Source: Tausonia pullulans
Taxonomy: Eukaryota > Basidiomycota > Tremellomycetes > Cystofilobasidiales > Mrakiaceae
Length of the DNA stretch: 64,000 nucleotides
Direction: 5' to 3'
Assembly (NCBI GenBank): GCA_951802195.1
Contig: OX637627.1
Coordinates: forward strand, 620,001 to 684,000
Under the pieces are notes generated by a model. It was not told where the DNA came from, did no database searches, and was given only the letters and a program-made list of their open reading frames with translations. Of the stretch, positions 1 through 10,497 are shown one piece after another (position 1 is the stretch's first letter; the number at the start of each line of letters is the position of its first letter). The position numbers were made by a program, and so were the translations under genes.

Positions 1-1627
1 GGTGAAAGAATGTTATGGTTGGAGGAGAAACTGGAAAGACCTTGAGAGATGGCCTTACGGTGACGAGAGTTGGGGCGGGCGGAGAAGCGAATGCGGCCTT
101 GCGGATTCCCGTTTCCGAGTTGGACGCACGCACTCCCGCCCGGTTTCTGCTTGTCATGTGCGCCGCTCCTTTGCCTGTTTCACAAGCGCGCCAACAACCG
201 AGGCACTTTCTATGCGGCCTTTGCTCTCTGATGTCACATGCAGCGCGCTGGGAACCGCACTGGATCTGGGGTAGCAATCGGCAGGGGTGTTTCCAGGCCA
301 GGCGAGACGCCAGTGCAGAACGTCGACGACTTATCCATCGCTCCCTGGGGCTTGCTCTAGGGAGATCGAGGGCATTTAATACTCCCCAGGGAAAGTTGCC
401 CGAGGATGACATAAGCAAAGGTGGATTCCTCCTGCACAAGAGCGACGTACGCCAAGGGCGGAATCATCGCTCAGGGACTTCCTGACCTGGCCGGCTGTTC
501 CCACGCTTTGGACTTAACATGGCCTTCGCTGGCGAGGGTGCCTGGTCAAGTTGGACGCAAGTTAGGGAGGCTGAAAAGACGCGGCGGGCCCTCCTTCCCT
601 CTCGTCAACAACCACCATCAACTGCTCTTTCTCTCTTCCTTAGTTTACTCCGACGCCGTCCTGCCAAGACGTGCTTCGACACGCTCGTGATCCTTCTTCT
701 CAACTGGTTAGTCTTGACCTCTTTTTAGGTCCTTTCCTTCTCTTCCTCCCCCCCCCGCCCCTTACCCCCGCCGCCCCACTTTTTCTCGTCTCCTTTACCC
801 ACCGGGATCCAAATTACAGCCCTACCGTCCACCTTAGACGCGGGCTGAGTCGAAGTCCCGGAATATTATCTGTTTCGAATGCTCCCCCCAGGATTGCATC
901 CTCTTCCTCCGCTCCTTCGAAAGTTGTCGAGCACATGGAGGAAGGGGTTGTCCCTGGGTCTTAAACCTTGGGAGGTTGAACGCTTTTTGTCTGCTCCCCC
1001 TTCCCTTTCTCCATGGTCTGGGGAGCTTGAAGGGTTCTTACAGACCTCTCCTTCGCTGCACTCCTTTATTTTTGTTTTCCTCTCCGCTCGAAAAAAGACG
1101 AGATCTTCCGACACTGACTTGTGTTTCGGTTCTCACAGATCTTCCAGTCTCCTCAGTCCCATTCCGTCCGCTCTCTTGCTCGTCAATGAAAAGGTGAGCA
1201 TCGTTCCTTTGTAATCGTGTTATTCGATCTCTCGGCCGTCGTTGGCCATTCAACCTCGAGCCATCAAACGCCCATGGCTTTGACATGATGCTGTCAAAAT
1301 CTGATTTAATGAAATGGATTGGGGAAACCCAAAATGCCACCAAAACTCTTTGACCTGATCTTCTTACTCATCCTCCTCTTCTCATGGCATTCTGTCTCGC
1401 CTTGCCCCTTGGTTGTGATAGGAACTGACTCCTCTTCTCTTTCGCGCTCTGACAGATCACAGTTTGAACTTCTCTCCCGTTTTTGGATGTGTGCCCTTTG
1501 CGTCCTGATCTCGTCTCCTCATTTGCCTCAATGGACCATGCATGACCTTTTCGATAGAACCCCGTGCCTCCTTGAAAGATACGCGCGAACGCTGTCCTTT
1601 CCGTCTTGGCCCCTTCCCCCCTCCTTT
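1..1627. other. CT-rich intergenic or UTR-like DNA, no gene assigned
   Basis: No reading frame here resembles a known protein. The top strand from about 590 to 1200 is strongly pyrimidine-rich, as expected for a fungal 5' leader or an intron. A well-formed acceptor (tctcacag, ending at 1139) and a donor (AAG then GTGAGC at about 1195) bracket a possible exon at about 1140-1194. No reading frame continues convincingly before it collides with the opposite-strand gene near 1.7 kb. It may be the 5' end of an untraced gene or a leader exon. Confidence 0.3.
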
Positions 1628-3583
1628 TCAAGCAAAGCCTTGTTCGGGTCCATAGTCTTGGTGGCGGCCCACTGGGAGGAAGGAGGAGGCGTGTCCTTGC
1701 ACTTCCGCACATTGACTCTGCCAGGGCAAGCGGGTTGGACGCACACTGGCTGACTCGGTCGCTCGTCGTGAGGAGCAAGATTCGCTGGCTATACATGCAT
1801 AGTCCAAGGAGAAGGAGAGGAGCAGCGGTGCGCCGAAGCAGGGCTGGCAGGCGAGGGAGAACATGGCAACGAGAAGATGGAGAACTGACACTACCCCGCC
1901 TGACCGTCCATCGTTCGAAACAGATGCTCCACCTCGTCCGATGGCAGTGCGCTGGGTGCGAGCTGGGTCAGCTTCAGCCCAACTCAAGCGCCGCAGGGAT
2001 GGAGGCTCGGGAACTAACTTGAGCAGCCCGTCGAACGAGTCAAATGATGTGTCCGAGTCGGGCGGGTCGGACGATGGAGGGGCCGCTCCACCCTCGGCGG
2101 CACCCTTTTGACCTTGAGGCGCGGATGCTAAGGGTGGTGGAGGTAATCGTACCTGACCGCCTCGTCCACCGACTTGAGGCGGGTTGACCGTAAATACGTC
2201 GACGGCGGAGGATGAGGCGGACGAGCCCATCCAAGGAGGGGGGCCGCCACCTGCCTGAACCGGTGTCCGCCCTGGAGAGGTGGCTGCTCCAGTAGGAGGA
2301 GGCACCTTGAAAGGTGGACGGAACACGTTCTGCCGTCTCGCCGTCTGCGATGAGCCTCCTGGTCGTCGGATTGTCGGGAGAGGTTTCGGCGTCGTCTCTT
2401 GATAAGTAGTACGGGCGATCGCTGACAAGGAAGCCACCGAGGACGTGGAGGACGAAGAGGGAGTGACGACGGCGTCCGTGATGAGATCCGTGGAACTTCG
2501 TTTGAGGGGCGAGAGGGAGCGAGTCGGCTTGGAAAGGACGCTCGGGTGGCTCATAATGGGAAGAGGGGGCTTGCGCGGTGAGGCTGGGGGACCATTGTTG
2601 AGCGGAGGGTTGGAGGGCTGGACGGGGGCGAGGGGAACAAAGGAGGAAAGAGCTGCTGCTGCTTCTGCATGCGTGGTGGTCAAAACCTGGGGTTGAGGAC
2701 CGCTTCCTCGAGGCTCAGGGGAGGGGAATCGGGGAGAAGGTGGGCGGCGGCGCGCGCTGCTGTCGACGGGACCTGCGGACATCGCGCGTGCCTGAAGAGG
2801 CGGGCGACTCAACCGAGAGGAGGCCTGAGGCCGACCAAAAACCGGAGCTGAGGTAGCTTCTGTTGAGGACGCCCGACTCAGTCTTGAGATCGTCGTTGTA
2901 CCTGCCGCCGCCGCAGTCGTCGAAGACGCGCCGCCTAGGGGCCAGGTCGGACGCGTCGAGGAAGACGCGACGACGAACACCTGCTGCCCAGCGTTGCCGC
3001 ACCTCGCTCCACCCGCCTCGCTCCGATCGGAAGCCACAGAAGACGCCCGCTCCTTCCCAGCTCTCGTTGAGACAATTCCCCCATTTGGCCCTACGCTCGC
3101 TCGTCCGCCAGCCACCCCTGCTCGCCCCTTCCCTTTCTTCGCCGTCCGCTCAAGGGCCAGCCGGGCATCGACCTCGCTGACAATCCGCTGGAGATCCCAG
3201 TCGTCCGAGCTCCCGAGGTTCGCCGGTAACGACGCGTTCCGCCTCGGCGCGAGGTGCTGCATCGGCGTCGGCGTCGTCGTCTGCGGCAGGCGGGAGAGGT
3301 GAGCCGTTGGCGAGTCGAACGTCAAGGATCGGGAGGAAGCTGTCGTCGTCGAATCGCTCAGACGGGGCCGCTTGGTGATGGATGACGAGGCGCCTGCGTG
3401 CGAGAGGGAGAGAGGCCGAGACCGAGAGAGCCGTCGACGAACGCTAACGGTGGTCGAAGTCGTCGTCATGGGTTCCACGGGGCGGAGGGAGGAGAGGGCG
3501 TCGAGGGCGGGTTCGGGAGGAGGGGGCGACAGGCCACGGGCAGCGCGCTCTGGAGGCGGACAGACGAGGATCATGAGAGTCAA
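1628..3583 (-). CDS. hypothetical Ser/Pro-rich, low-complexity protein
   Basis: This is one open frame of up to 651 codons on the minus strand, rich in Ser, Pro, Arg and Thr. It has no domain I recognise. A second in-frame Met at 3469 precedes MTTTSTTVSVRRRL and may be the real start. The segment reading SSDDWDLQRIVSEVDARLAL is the only part that looks folded and helical. The last roughly 60-80 codons (below about 1830) look like intron or 3' UTR translated by chance, so the true stop or a final intron lies somewhere between 1628 and 1900. A disordered regulatory or scaffold protein is possible, but no function can be given. The long frame could also be partly an effect of GC-rich sequence. 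Confidence 0.45.
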   Translation of the reverse strand: MTLMILVCPPPERAARGLSPPPPEPALDALSSLRPVEPMTTTSTTVSVRRRLSRSRPLSLSHAGASSSITKRPRLSDSTTTASSRSLTFDSPTAHLSRLPQTTTPTPMQHLAPRRNASLPANLGSSDDWDLQRIVSEVDARLALERTAKKGKGRAGVAGGRASVGPNGGIVSTRAGKERASSVASDRSEAGGARCGNAGQQVFVVASSSTRPTWPLGGASSTTAAAAGTTTISRLSRASSTEATSAPVFGRPQASSRLSRPPLQARAMSAGPVDSSARRRPPSPRFPSPEPRGSGPQPQVLTTTHAEAAAALSSFVPLAPVQPSNPPLNNGPPASPRKPPLPIMSHPSVLSKPTRSLSPLKRSSTDLITDAVVTPSSSSTSSVASLSAIARTTYQETTPKPLPTIRRPGGSSQTARRQNVFRPPFKVPPPTGAATSPGRTPVQAGGGPPPWMGSSASSSAVDVFTVNPPQVGGRGGQVRLPPPPLASAPQGQKGAAEGGAAPPSSDPPDSDTSFDSFDGLLKLVPEPPSLRRLSWAEADPARTQRTAIGRGGASVSNDGRSGGVVSVLHLLVAMFSLACQPCFGAPLLLSFSLDYACIASESCSSRRATESASVRPTRLPWQSQCAEVQGHASSFLPVGRHQDYGPEQGFA

Positions 3584-4251
3584 TGAAAAGATCGTCTTAC
3601 TCTCTTGCCTGGCCGGAGCTCATCGACCAAGCAGAGAAGGGCAGAAACGAGCAAGCGACGCACCCGCCCGAGCCGCCGCCTTGACGGCATCGCGGAGGGA
3701 GTAGTCTGGCGAACCCTGCCAGGGCGAAACGGTCGGGTACTGGGTCGCTGGAGGCTGGGCAGGCGAGGAGGAGGACGCTGGGTGGCCAAACGCCATATAA
3801 CGAACAGTGACACGGTGGAGGAGAGTCGATGATGGTGAGTGGATCAATGAGACGAAAGCCAGGCCAGACGCGGGTCATGAATGACTTCCTCTCTGCAGCT
3901 CTCGGGTTAGGGCGGCATCCATCCAGCCACCCGCGTGGAAGGCCGTCTCACTTCTCGCTTGGAGAACACTGAGATCAAAGCTGGTTTCAGGCTTACCTGT
4001 TGTCTATTAGAAGTACCAGGCTCACGGGGAAAGAAGAGCGACGGCGCACCGACCTCGGCACGTACACTCCACAACTTAACAGGAACCGACGCGTCCACCC
4101 TGGCTCTCTTTGATGATACATCTCATTTGTATTGTCACACAACAAGGCAGTGCCCCATAAGAATAAATTACATACGCCTGTATCTCTGGCGTTTCTCCTC
4201 CACCGATTCCTCCCCTCCGACAGCCGGCCCAATGCAAAGAAAGCCAATAGA
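3584..4251. other. spacer between two minus-strand genes
   Basis: This stretch lies downstream of the GT90 gene and upstream of the Ser/Pro-rich ORF. It should hold the 3' UTR of the former and the promoter or leader of the latter. Only short frames without family resemblance are present. Confidence 0.35.
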
Positions 4252-7200
4252 TCACCGCTCCAACACGCCGCCGACGACCTCGCCGGCCGGGCGTGGTGGA
4301 CGGGCCGCCTTCTTGAGGACGACCTCGGGCTTCGGTCTCGGTGGCAATGGGGCCTGGTTTGGTTCGTAATCCTGTCAAAGCAAAGGAGGCAGTGAGCTTT
4401 TCTAAATCCGCAGCGAGCGCGTATAAGTATGAACTCACCATAATACCTGTGTCCCGATCCGGATGGACGACGCGCGCATACTCGAGGTATAGCCGGAACG
4501 CATACGCTTGCATGTCTTCCTTGCGCCATGTCCTCTCGACCCAGCACTGCCCGTTGGAGGCGATTCGACGGGCGACGCGGTCGTGAATCCCGCGGCCGTT
4601 CTCCGGGTGGCCGCGAAAAAAGGCGAGGATCGAGAAGAGATCCGAGTAGTCGACCTGGAGAAGAAGCGAGTCAATAAATGCGCAAGAGAGAAAGGACAGT
4701 GAGAGACAACGCACGTTGACGGGGACATAGGCGAACCAAGCCGGCAAGCTCGCCTGGTTCCACTCTGGGAAGACGCCAGCCTTGAAGACGAGGCTGGAGC
4801 ACCGAAAGGCGCATCCATCAGCAGCCGTAGATGGCCCAATCTGTCGGAGCGACTCACTTTTTCGCAGCCATGAGCTTGGGGAACCGCTTGGAGAAGCTCT
4901 CCGAGTCGGTATCGAGGACGTATTTGAAGTCGTTGGATCGATGGGAGTTGTCCCGGGGTCCGTTGGCGAAGAGCTTGGCGTGGCGCTTACATTCGTTATT
5001 GCCATCTAGAGCGAGAAGAGGGCACGATCAGCTCACGTCGAGTAGGTCAAGAGCGTTAGAAGGCGAAAGTGAAACTCACCAGCACACGTCCAGGTTCCCT
5101 CGAGCTGGACGTCAAGGTACCAATCCCGCAGCTCCTTCTCAGACCACTCGCCGACTTTGAACGAGCCGTCCCTCGAACTCGTCGGAAGAAGGAGAGGGTG
5201 CATTGTCGTCGAGCTGTTGGACTGGCCGAGCGAATGAATCCGTGTCCTATGCGACTTCTTCCAAATCTCCTTCGTCAAGGGCGTCCGAGTGTGAACGGAA
5301 GGCAGACCTCGCCAGTAGAGCTTGCCAATCTTGGCGTCCCAGCCGCCCTGAGGCTCCCGACCGACGTCCTCGCGCGAGGTGCCGCCGGGGACGACCCCGA
5401 CGGGTGGTACGGGGACGTCTGCATGGAGCAACGTTCGGGAGAGGCCGAGGATTGGGAGAAGCCGAGAGTGGGGCTTGGGCTGAGAGTGGGCCGTCGGTGG
5501 GGAGAGGAAGTGGGCATGCGACTCAAAGAGTGAGGGGTTCTCGCATGGGTCCATCGAGGCCGTGTGAGAGGAGATAAAGTTGATCTGGGGGGATGACGAG
5601 AAGGAGGCGACGCCTGTTCGTGCGGGCGAGTTGGAAGGGCATGAGGCAAGCCAGTCGATCGTGTGCAGATCGGGCTCGTCAAGAGTCTCGGTGTCTAAAA
5701 GAGAGGCATGATAAGCAGAATCACAGGATCAGCAGGGGGAGGAGGCAATGGGCAGCATCTGCCTATGTGCGGACCTGACTTACAGGCTCCCTTCCGCTCT
5801 GATAGACCATTGAGCTCCTCCTTGCGCTCGTGCGGGAGTACCATCATTGGAACATCGTGGATTGAAATCGTGACACTGGAGTAACGGGGAAGGGTAGCGC
5901 CCGTCAGCAGAGCAGCACAACAATCGAATGTGAGAGGCAGCGACTGACCGCATCTCCGTTAGATCGTCGACAAAGGGTTCCATAACATTGATCTGGTGAT
6001 CGCTCCTCGGCCGCGAGCTGACCCACTTCTCGCGCGAGTAACGGTCATTCCACTGGAGGATGACCCTGCCGCCCTCGTTGACGATGAGCGTATACGTCTC
6101 GGGGACCTGTTCAGCCTCGGCGACGCGACGCCCGACCTCGTCCGGTGGAAGCGCAAAGAAGGGCCGGAGCGACTCGAGAATAGGATCGTACTCGTCTGGG
6201 AGAAGAACACCGTTTGCCGTGGCAAAGTCCCACTGGAGGATTTGGTGACCCAAAGGGGGATCAGCCAGAGGACTCCTTCGTGAGCAGAAGGGATGGGAGA
6301 GGAAAGAGACGAGGCGACTCCGACCTGCAACCCAGCAAGCCAGAGACACAGTCCGAGCAAGGACAACTTAGACCAAGCTCTTTCTTGAAACGGTGAAGCA
6401 CATGGCTCATTGTGTGACACCCGACCTGGGGTGTATGGCGAGCGGCCCCAGGCGGGTCCGCATCACGTCTTGAACACCCCAGAAGTTGGCCGACAGGTCG
6501 GTCGCACATCGACAACATAAGGTCTGCAGCTTCCCCTCAACTGTCCTAGCTTCTCCTGACGGTAGCAAAGTCAATGAGAAAGCTCACCCAGACATCGAAC
6601 CCTCTCGGGGGCTCCATCTTGTGCCGCTTCCGGTACTCGGCGACCGCCTCGCCAAGCGACCGCGACTGCCGGTCTAATAGGTCCGCCCACTGGCGCTCGC
6701 CCTCGGCGAGCAGCCCCAGGATTGGGTTGACCGGGTAAGCCTTGCCCTTTTTCTTCTCAGAGGAAGAGGATCCTTGAACGTCGAACGCGACGACGCCTGA
6801 GGGCGATGATGGCGGCATAGACGCGAGCGCGGCCTCTCGCTCTAGAGGGTCAAGTTCGGCAAGCGGCGAGAGGAAGAGCTGGGAGGACGACTGGTGATCA
6901 GCTTCTCATCTCTCTTTGAGACAGGCACCCGAAGTGATAGTAAGCGCGCGTGCTCTTCCTGGGTCACTTTTGATAAGAAAGAGAGGGAGAGCCGGTAGCA
7001 ACCCAAGCACGGACGGGCGAAGGCCAGCTTAGGCGCGTCGCAACATCGACTGCTGCTGGAAGCGCTGTCGAGAGGTCCTTTAAAAATCTCCCGCCCTGAG
7101 TGTTCTCTCGGCTATGAGGAGGGTACAGATCCAAAGATAAGGAGAGGAGTGACAGGGCAGGCTGGAAACCGCTCGGTTGACTCCTAAGGGCCACAGGGGA

Positions 7201-7428
7201 GATGAGGCAGACGGAAGGGACGGAGAGGAAAGAGGGTAGGGTGGGATGGCGCACACTCACGCATTGCCCGTCGTCGCCAAACTCGAGCCAGTCGTCGGAG
7301 TTGAGCCGCCAGCCCTCTGGGATCGGCAAGGGTGGGGGCCGGATGAAGGAGAAGAGGAAGAGCGAGGTCATAAGAGAGGTGAACAGGACCACGACGAGCA
7401 TCCGACGGGTCGGCATGGTGGGCGGCAC
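4252..7428 (-). CDS. CAP10-type glycosyltransferase (GT90 family), type II membrane protein
   Basis: Nine exons rebuilt by hand, complement(4252-4371, 4439-4654, 4715-4793, 4858-5005, 5080-5694, 5784-5875, 5949-6232, 6588-6890, 7261-7428), give 674 codons in one frame. Residues about 9-31 form a single hydrophobic signal anchor ([18 protein letters not shown]), so the enzyme should face the Golgi lumen. The body matches the fungal CAP10 family: [79 protein letters not shown], and C-terminal [20 protein letters not shown] then [20 protein letters not shown]. In Cryptococcus this family includes the Cap10 capsule protein and the xylosyltransferase Cxt1; the sugar donor here cannot be read from sequence. 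A second Met at 7416 could be the start. The two 5' introns (about 355 and 370 nt) are much longer than the other six (60-90 nt). Confidence 0.9.
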
Positions 7429-8555
7429 GGGCTGGAGGAAGGAGGAAAGAGATGGGAGGGAGTCCTAGGCACGCGACACCCGGATGGGCTGCAACAGTAA
7501 ATTATGCGGCTGAGCGAAATGCGCCAAAACAGAGAGGAGTGGTGACTGGGTGACTGGTGTGGATGAATGTCGTTCGGCAGAAGGGAGGGAACGACGAGGA
7601 ATCCCTGTCGCACGCGGGAAGAGGGAGGCGGACGGGGCTGGGCTGCACGGCGGGGCTGCGCGTGACGGAATCAATTCGAAAAGGCGGAGATCTCCCAAAT
7701 CTTAAGTCACATTCCCCTCCCCTTCCTCCCTCTTGTCTCGCGCTATATATCCATTGGAGGCGCACACGACCACGTTGCCCCGGCCGTGTCTCTGGCTTCG
7801 TCCGCCCATGCAAAGCGGCGGGCGTTGCTCACCCTCGAGTATGAAGCTGGGACCACCGTTTCGCTCGCCCCCCAATAAAAAAAAATCAAAAGAGAACGCG
7901 CGCGGGTCTACTGGATGGTCGGAACCGAGAGCCGGGAGTCTGGACGGAGCTTGGATCGAGGACAAAGGCGGAAACCCGTCTCGTTTCTTCGCATGCATCG
8001 AAATGCTTTGGGTGAGCGTTCCCCTCCATCTCCCTCTGAGCTCTCATTCGTGGCGCTTCTTTAGTTCTACCTTCATCGTGCGAGATGAGGACTCAGCAAG
8101 GCCTCCATCCACGGGTCGGATGTTGTCATATACTTATGCTCCCCCCCACTCCCAATCGAATTACGAATGATAGCAGGTCAGGTCGAGCCTTGCTCGAGAT
8201 CAGCAGCAGCCACGCATTTTTTAGACTTGGTCATTGATTAAACGGAGTTCATGGCTTATAGATTTCCGAGAATGGCCCTCCGCAGCACCTCCTTCTCCGC
8301 ACGACAGTATCGAGGGGCTGCAGACCACGTAAAAAAGGGTGCATCGTTCCCAACTACCCCTTCGGCACGTCCTGCTGCCCGCAGCCTCTGGTAGGTAGGT
8401 AGCCTTTCGGACCGTTTGCCGGTAGGCCCGTGAACGGCGGCGGGCTGACTCGCCTCTGACTTTGTCGTTTCGCCTCTCATATCTCCCGCAACCGCCATCC
8501 TCATTCCTCATTTGCTTCGCTCCGACATAAAAAATAGATAGACTATTGACTGGTC
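7429..8555. promoter_or_regulatory. divergent promoter region (GT90 / HAD phosphatase)
   Basis: These 1.1 kb separate two divergent genes. Read on the minus strand, a CCAAT element (complement of attgg, about 7753-7757) lies directly upstream of a TATATAT box (7744-7750), about 320 nt before the GT90 start codon. This is the only TATA-like signal that stands out. I see no convincing gene inside the region. Confidence 0.35.
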
Positions 8556-10115
8556 ATGCCCTCCACTACGATCGAGCTAGACGCCGTCCTCTTTGACATG
8601 GTGCGCGCCTGTTTTCTCGCTATTCTCGCTCTTGCTCTAACATCCCTCCACCATTTTGTTCAGGACGGCACCCTCATAGACTCCACCCCCGCCGTCAACG
8701 CTGTCTGGAGGGCGTTCGGCGCCAAGTGGAACGTCGACGCTGAGGATATCATTTCCTGTGCGTCCTGAGCAAGCGTGGTGAACGAACGTCATAACGAGCG
8801 TGGCCGATAACTTACTGCTGGCCTTTTCTGACCGATGTCTCCGCTTAATTTTGGTATCTACCCCGCTCACTTTCCATCTAGCAAGCCATGGTGTTCAAAC
8901 CCATATGACATTCTCCCGGGTCATTCCTCAAGTCCCTGAGGACGAACGGTCCGTCGTTCTCCCTGTCGCTAGGGCGGCGCCTGTCCTGTCTGTTCCGGCT
9001 TCTCCGGTTGAACGCTCCCTGCTCCTACAGGAAAGCGCTCGTCAGAGCCTTCGAGGGAGACATCATCCCGACTTCGAACCAGCTCAAGGCTGAAGTAGGT
9101 GTTTTCGGCCGGCTTGGCTTTCGAGGCGTCATGGCTGCAGCCCTGACGTGTCGCTTTCTTCATCTGTCCTCTTCTACAGGGAAAGGAGGGTCTCAAGGTT
9201 CTCCCAGGCGTTAAGAGCCTACTTGAACAGGTGCGAATGCGTCGTCTTGAACGTAGGGCGGGATAGAGTCGAAGGAAGAGACTGGCCAGCTGACCGACGC
9301 GTCTCGGCGCGTCCATTACGCTTCCTCCTCCTGCGTTCGTTACTAAACGGAATTTCAGCTTCGATCCGGTCCAGAGGGCCGCTGGGCGATCGTTACCTCT
9401 GCCACTGGCGATTGTCAGTCTTCCTTTCACCTTTGGTGACTCCCAACAGAGCGGCGGGACACAGGCGCGCGCGTTCAGACGCACGGCTCACTTTTTTGTA
9501 CCTACTCACCTAGACGCCTACCCTGCCCTCGCCTCCTGCTCTGATGGTCTTGGGCCTCTCCCCACCAACCCTAAACACGTCATCACGGCTGACGACGTCT
9601 CCCGTGGCAAGGTGACTCGCGCCGCTTTCAAGGTTTGCTCGCCACAAAGCCAACGGACTGACTAGAGTTCTGCCGCTCGTCCACTTTTCAGCCCAACCCG
9701 GACCCGTACCAGATGGGTGCGAGCCGCCTTGGTCTCGACATCTCCAAGTGTGAGTGGTTTTCTCACGCCATCACTCTCGTTCGACTATCGCATCCGCACG
9801 ACTGACTGTCATATTCTGCCCTTCCTCCCAGGCCTTGTCGTCGAGGACGCACCCTCTGGATCTCGCTCCGGCCGCGCTGCAGGCTGCAAGGTCCTCGCTG
9901 TCGGAACTGGCCATGACATTGAGGCGCTCAAGGCGGTAAGTGATGACGTGCACTCTCATGCACAGAGTTGTCGGCTGATTCCATCTCCCCATGCTTCGCA
10001 TTCTATCGCCTGAATTGCAAAGACCAACCCGGACTTTTACGTCCCGGATCTCTCAAGGGTCTCCGCCGAGTGGCGGGAAGGCGGTCGGCTGTTTGTGACG
10101 ATCCAGCACGACTGA
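8556..10115 (+). CDS. HAD-superfamily phosphatase, glycerol-1-phosphatase / DOG type
   Basis: Ten exons (8556-8600, 8664-8757, 8882-8948, 9031-9094, 9180-9230, 9359-9413, 9514-9611, 9692-9749, 9832-9935, 10023-10115) give 242 codons, close to the roughly 250 aa of yeast Gpp1/Gpp2 and Dog1/2. The HAD nucleophile motif FDMDGTL is present; the first intron falls between its Met and second Asp. Motif II lies in WAIVTSAT, the motif III lysine is in DDVSRGKPNPDPY, and the acidic motif IV is VVEDAPSGSRSGRAAGCKVL. The family hydrolyses glycerol-3-phosphate (osmolyte synthesis) or 2-deoxyglucose-6-phosphate in the cytosol; sequence alone does not decide between them. Nothing essential is missing. Confidence 0.87.
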
Positions 10116-10497
10116 CGGGAAGGAAAATTGTACCCACGCTCGACGCCTTTCGTTTATATCATCTCTCCCACCTTTGTGGACATGATACGGGAGATGCAGT
10201 CCTGAATATAACGAAATAGCGAAAACCCATCTCGCCCCTGCTAGCCGCTTCTGGCAAGTTCTTCTGAGGGCCCAGTACGCGGACGGTGCGCCGGTGCGCC
10301 TGCCTCGCCTTGCATCTCTTCTGGCCTTCCGCCCTCCCTCGCGCGAGGATACCTCAAACCAACGTCACTCCTCGCTCTCTATCGCGCCCGACCACACTTC
10401 GCGACCCTCTCCACGATCCTCGAACCACATCAGCCCAACCGCACTACTACACGCGCACACGCACATATTTCCTACATCTAGAATCGACCCCATCATC
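10116..10497. promoter_or_regulatory. spacer and presumed promoter of the J-protein gene
   Basis: This 382-nt gap separates two tandem plus-strand genes. The 3' half is pyrimidine-rich (ACAC/CT) up to the start codon, as is common for leaders of highly expressed fungal genes. I see no clear heat-shock element (repeated nGAAn). Confidence 0.3.

Noticed and set aside
1319-1753. A secreted-looking plus-strand frame (LFDLIFLLILLFSWHS)
   Set aside because: The hydrophobic start arises from a CT-rich stretch, no family match follows, and it collides with the opposite-strand ORF.
7741-7760. TATATAT as promoter of the plus-strand phosphatase
   Set aside because: It lies about 800 nt upstream of that start codon; its CCAAT-TATA order fits the minus-strand GT90 gene better.
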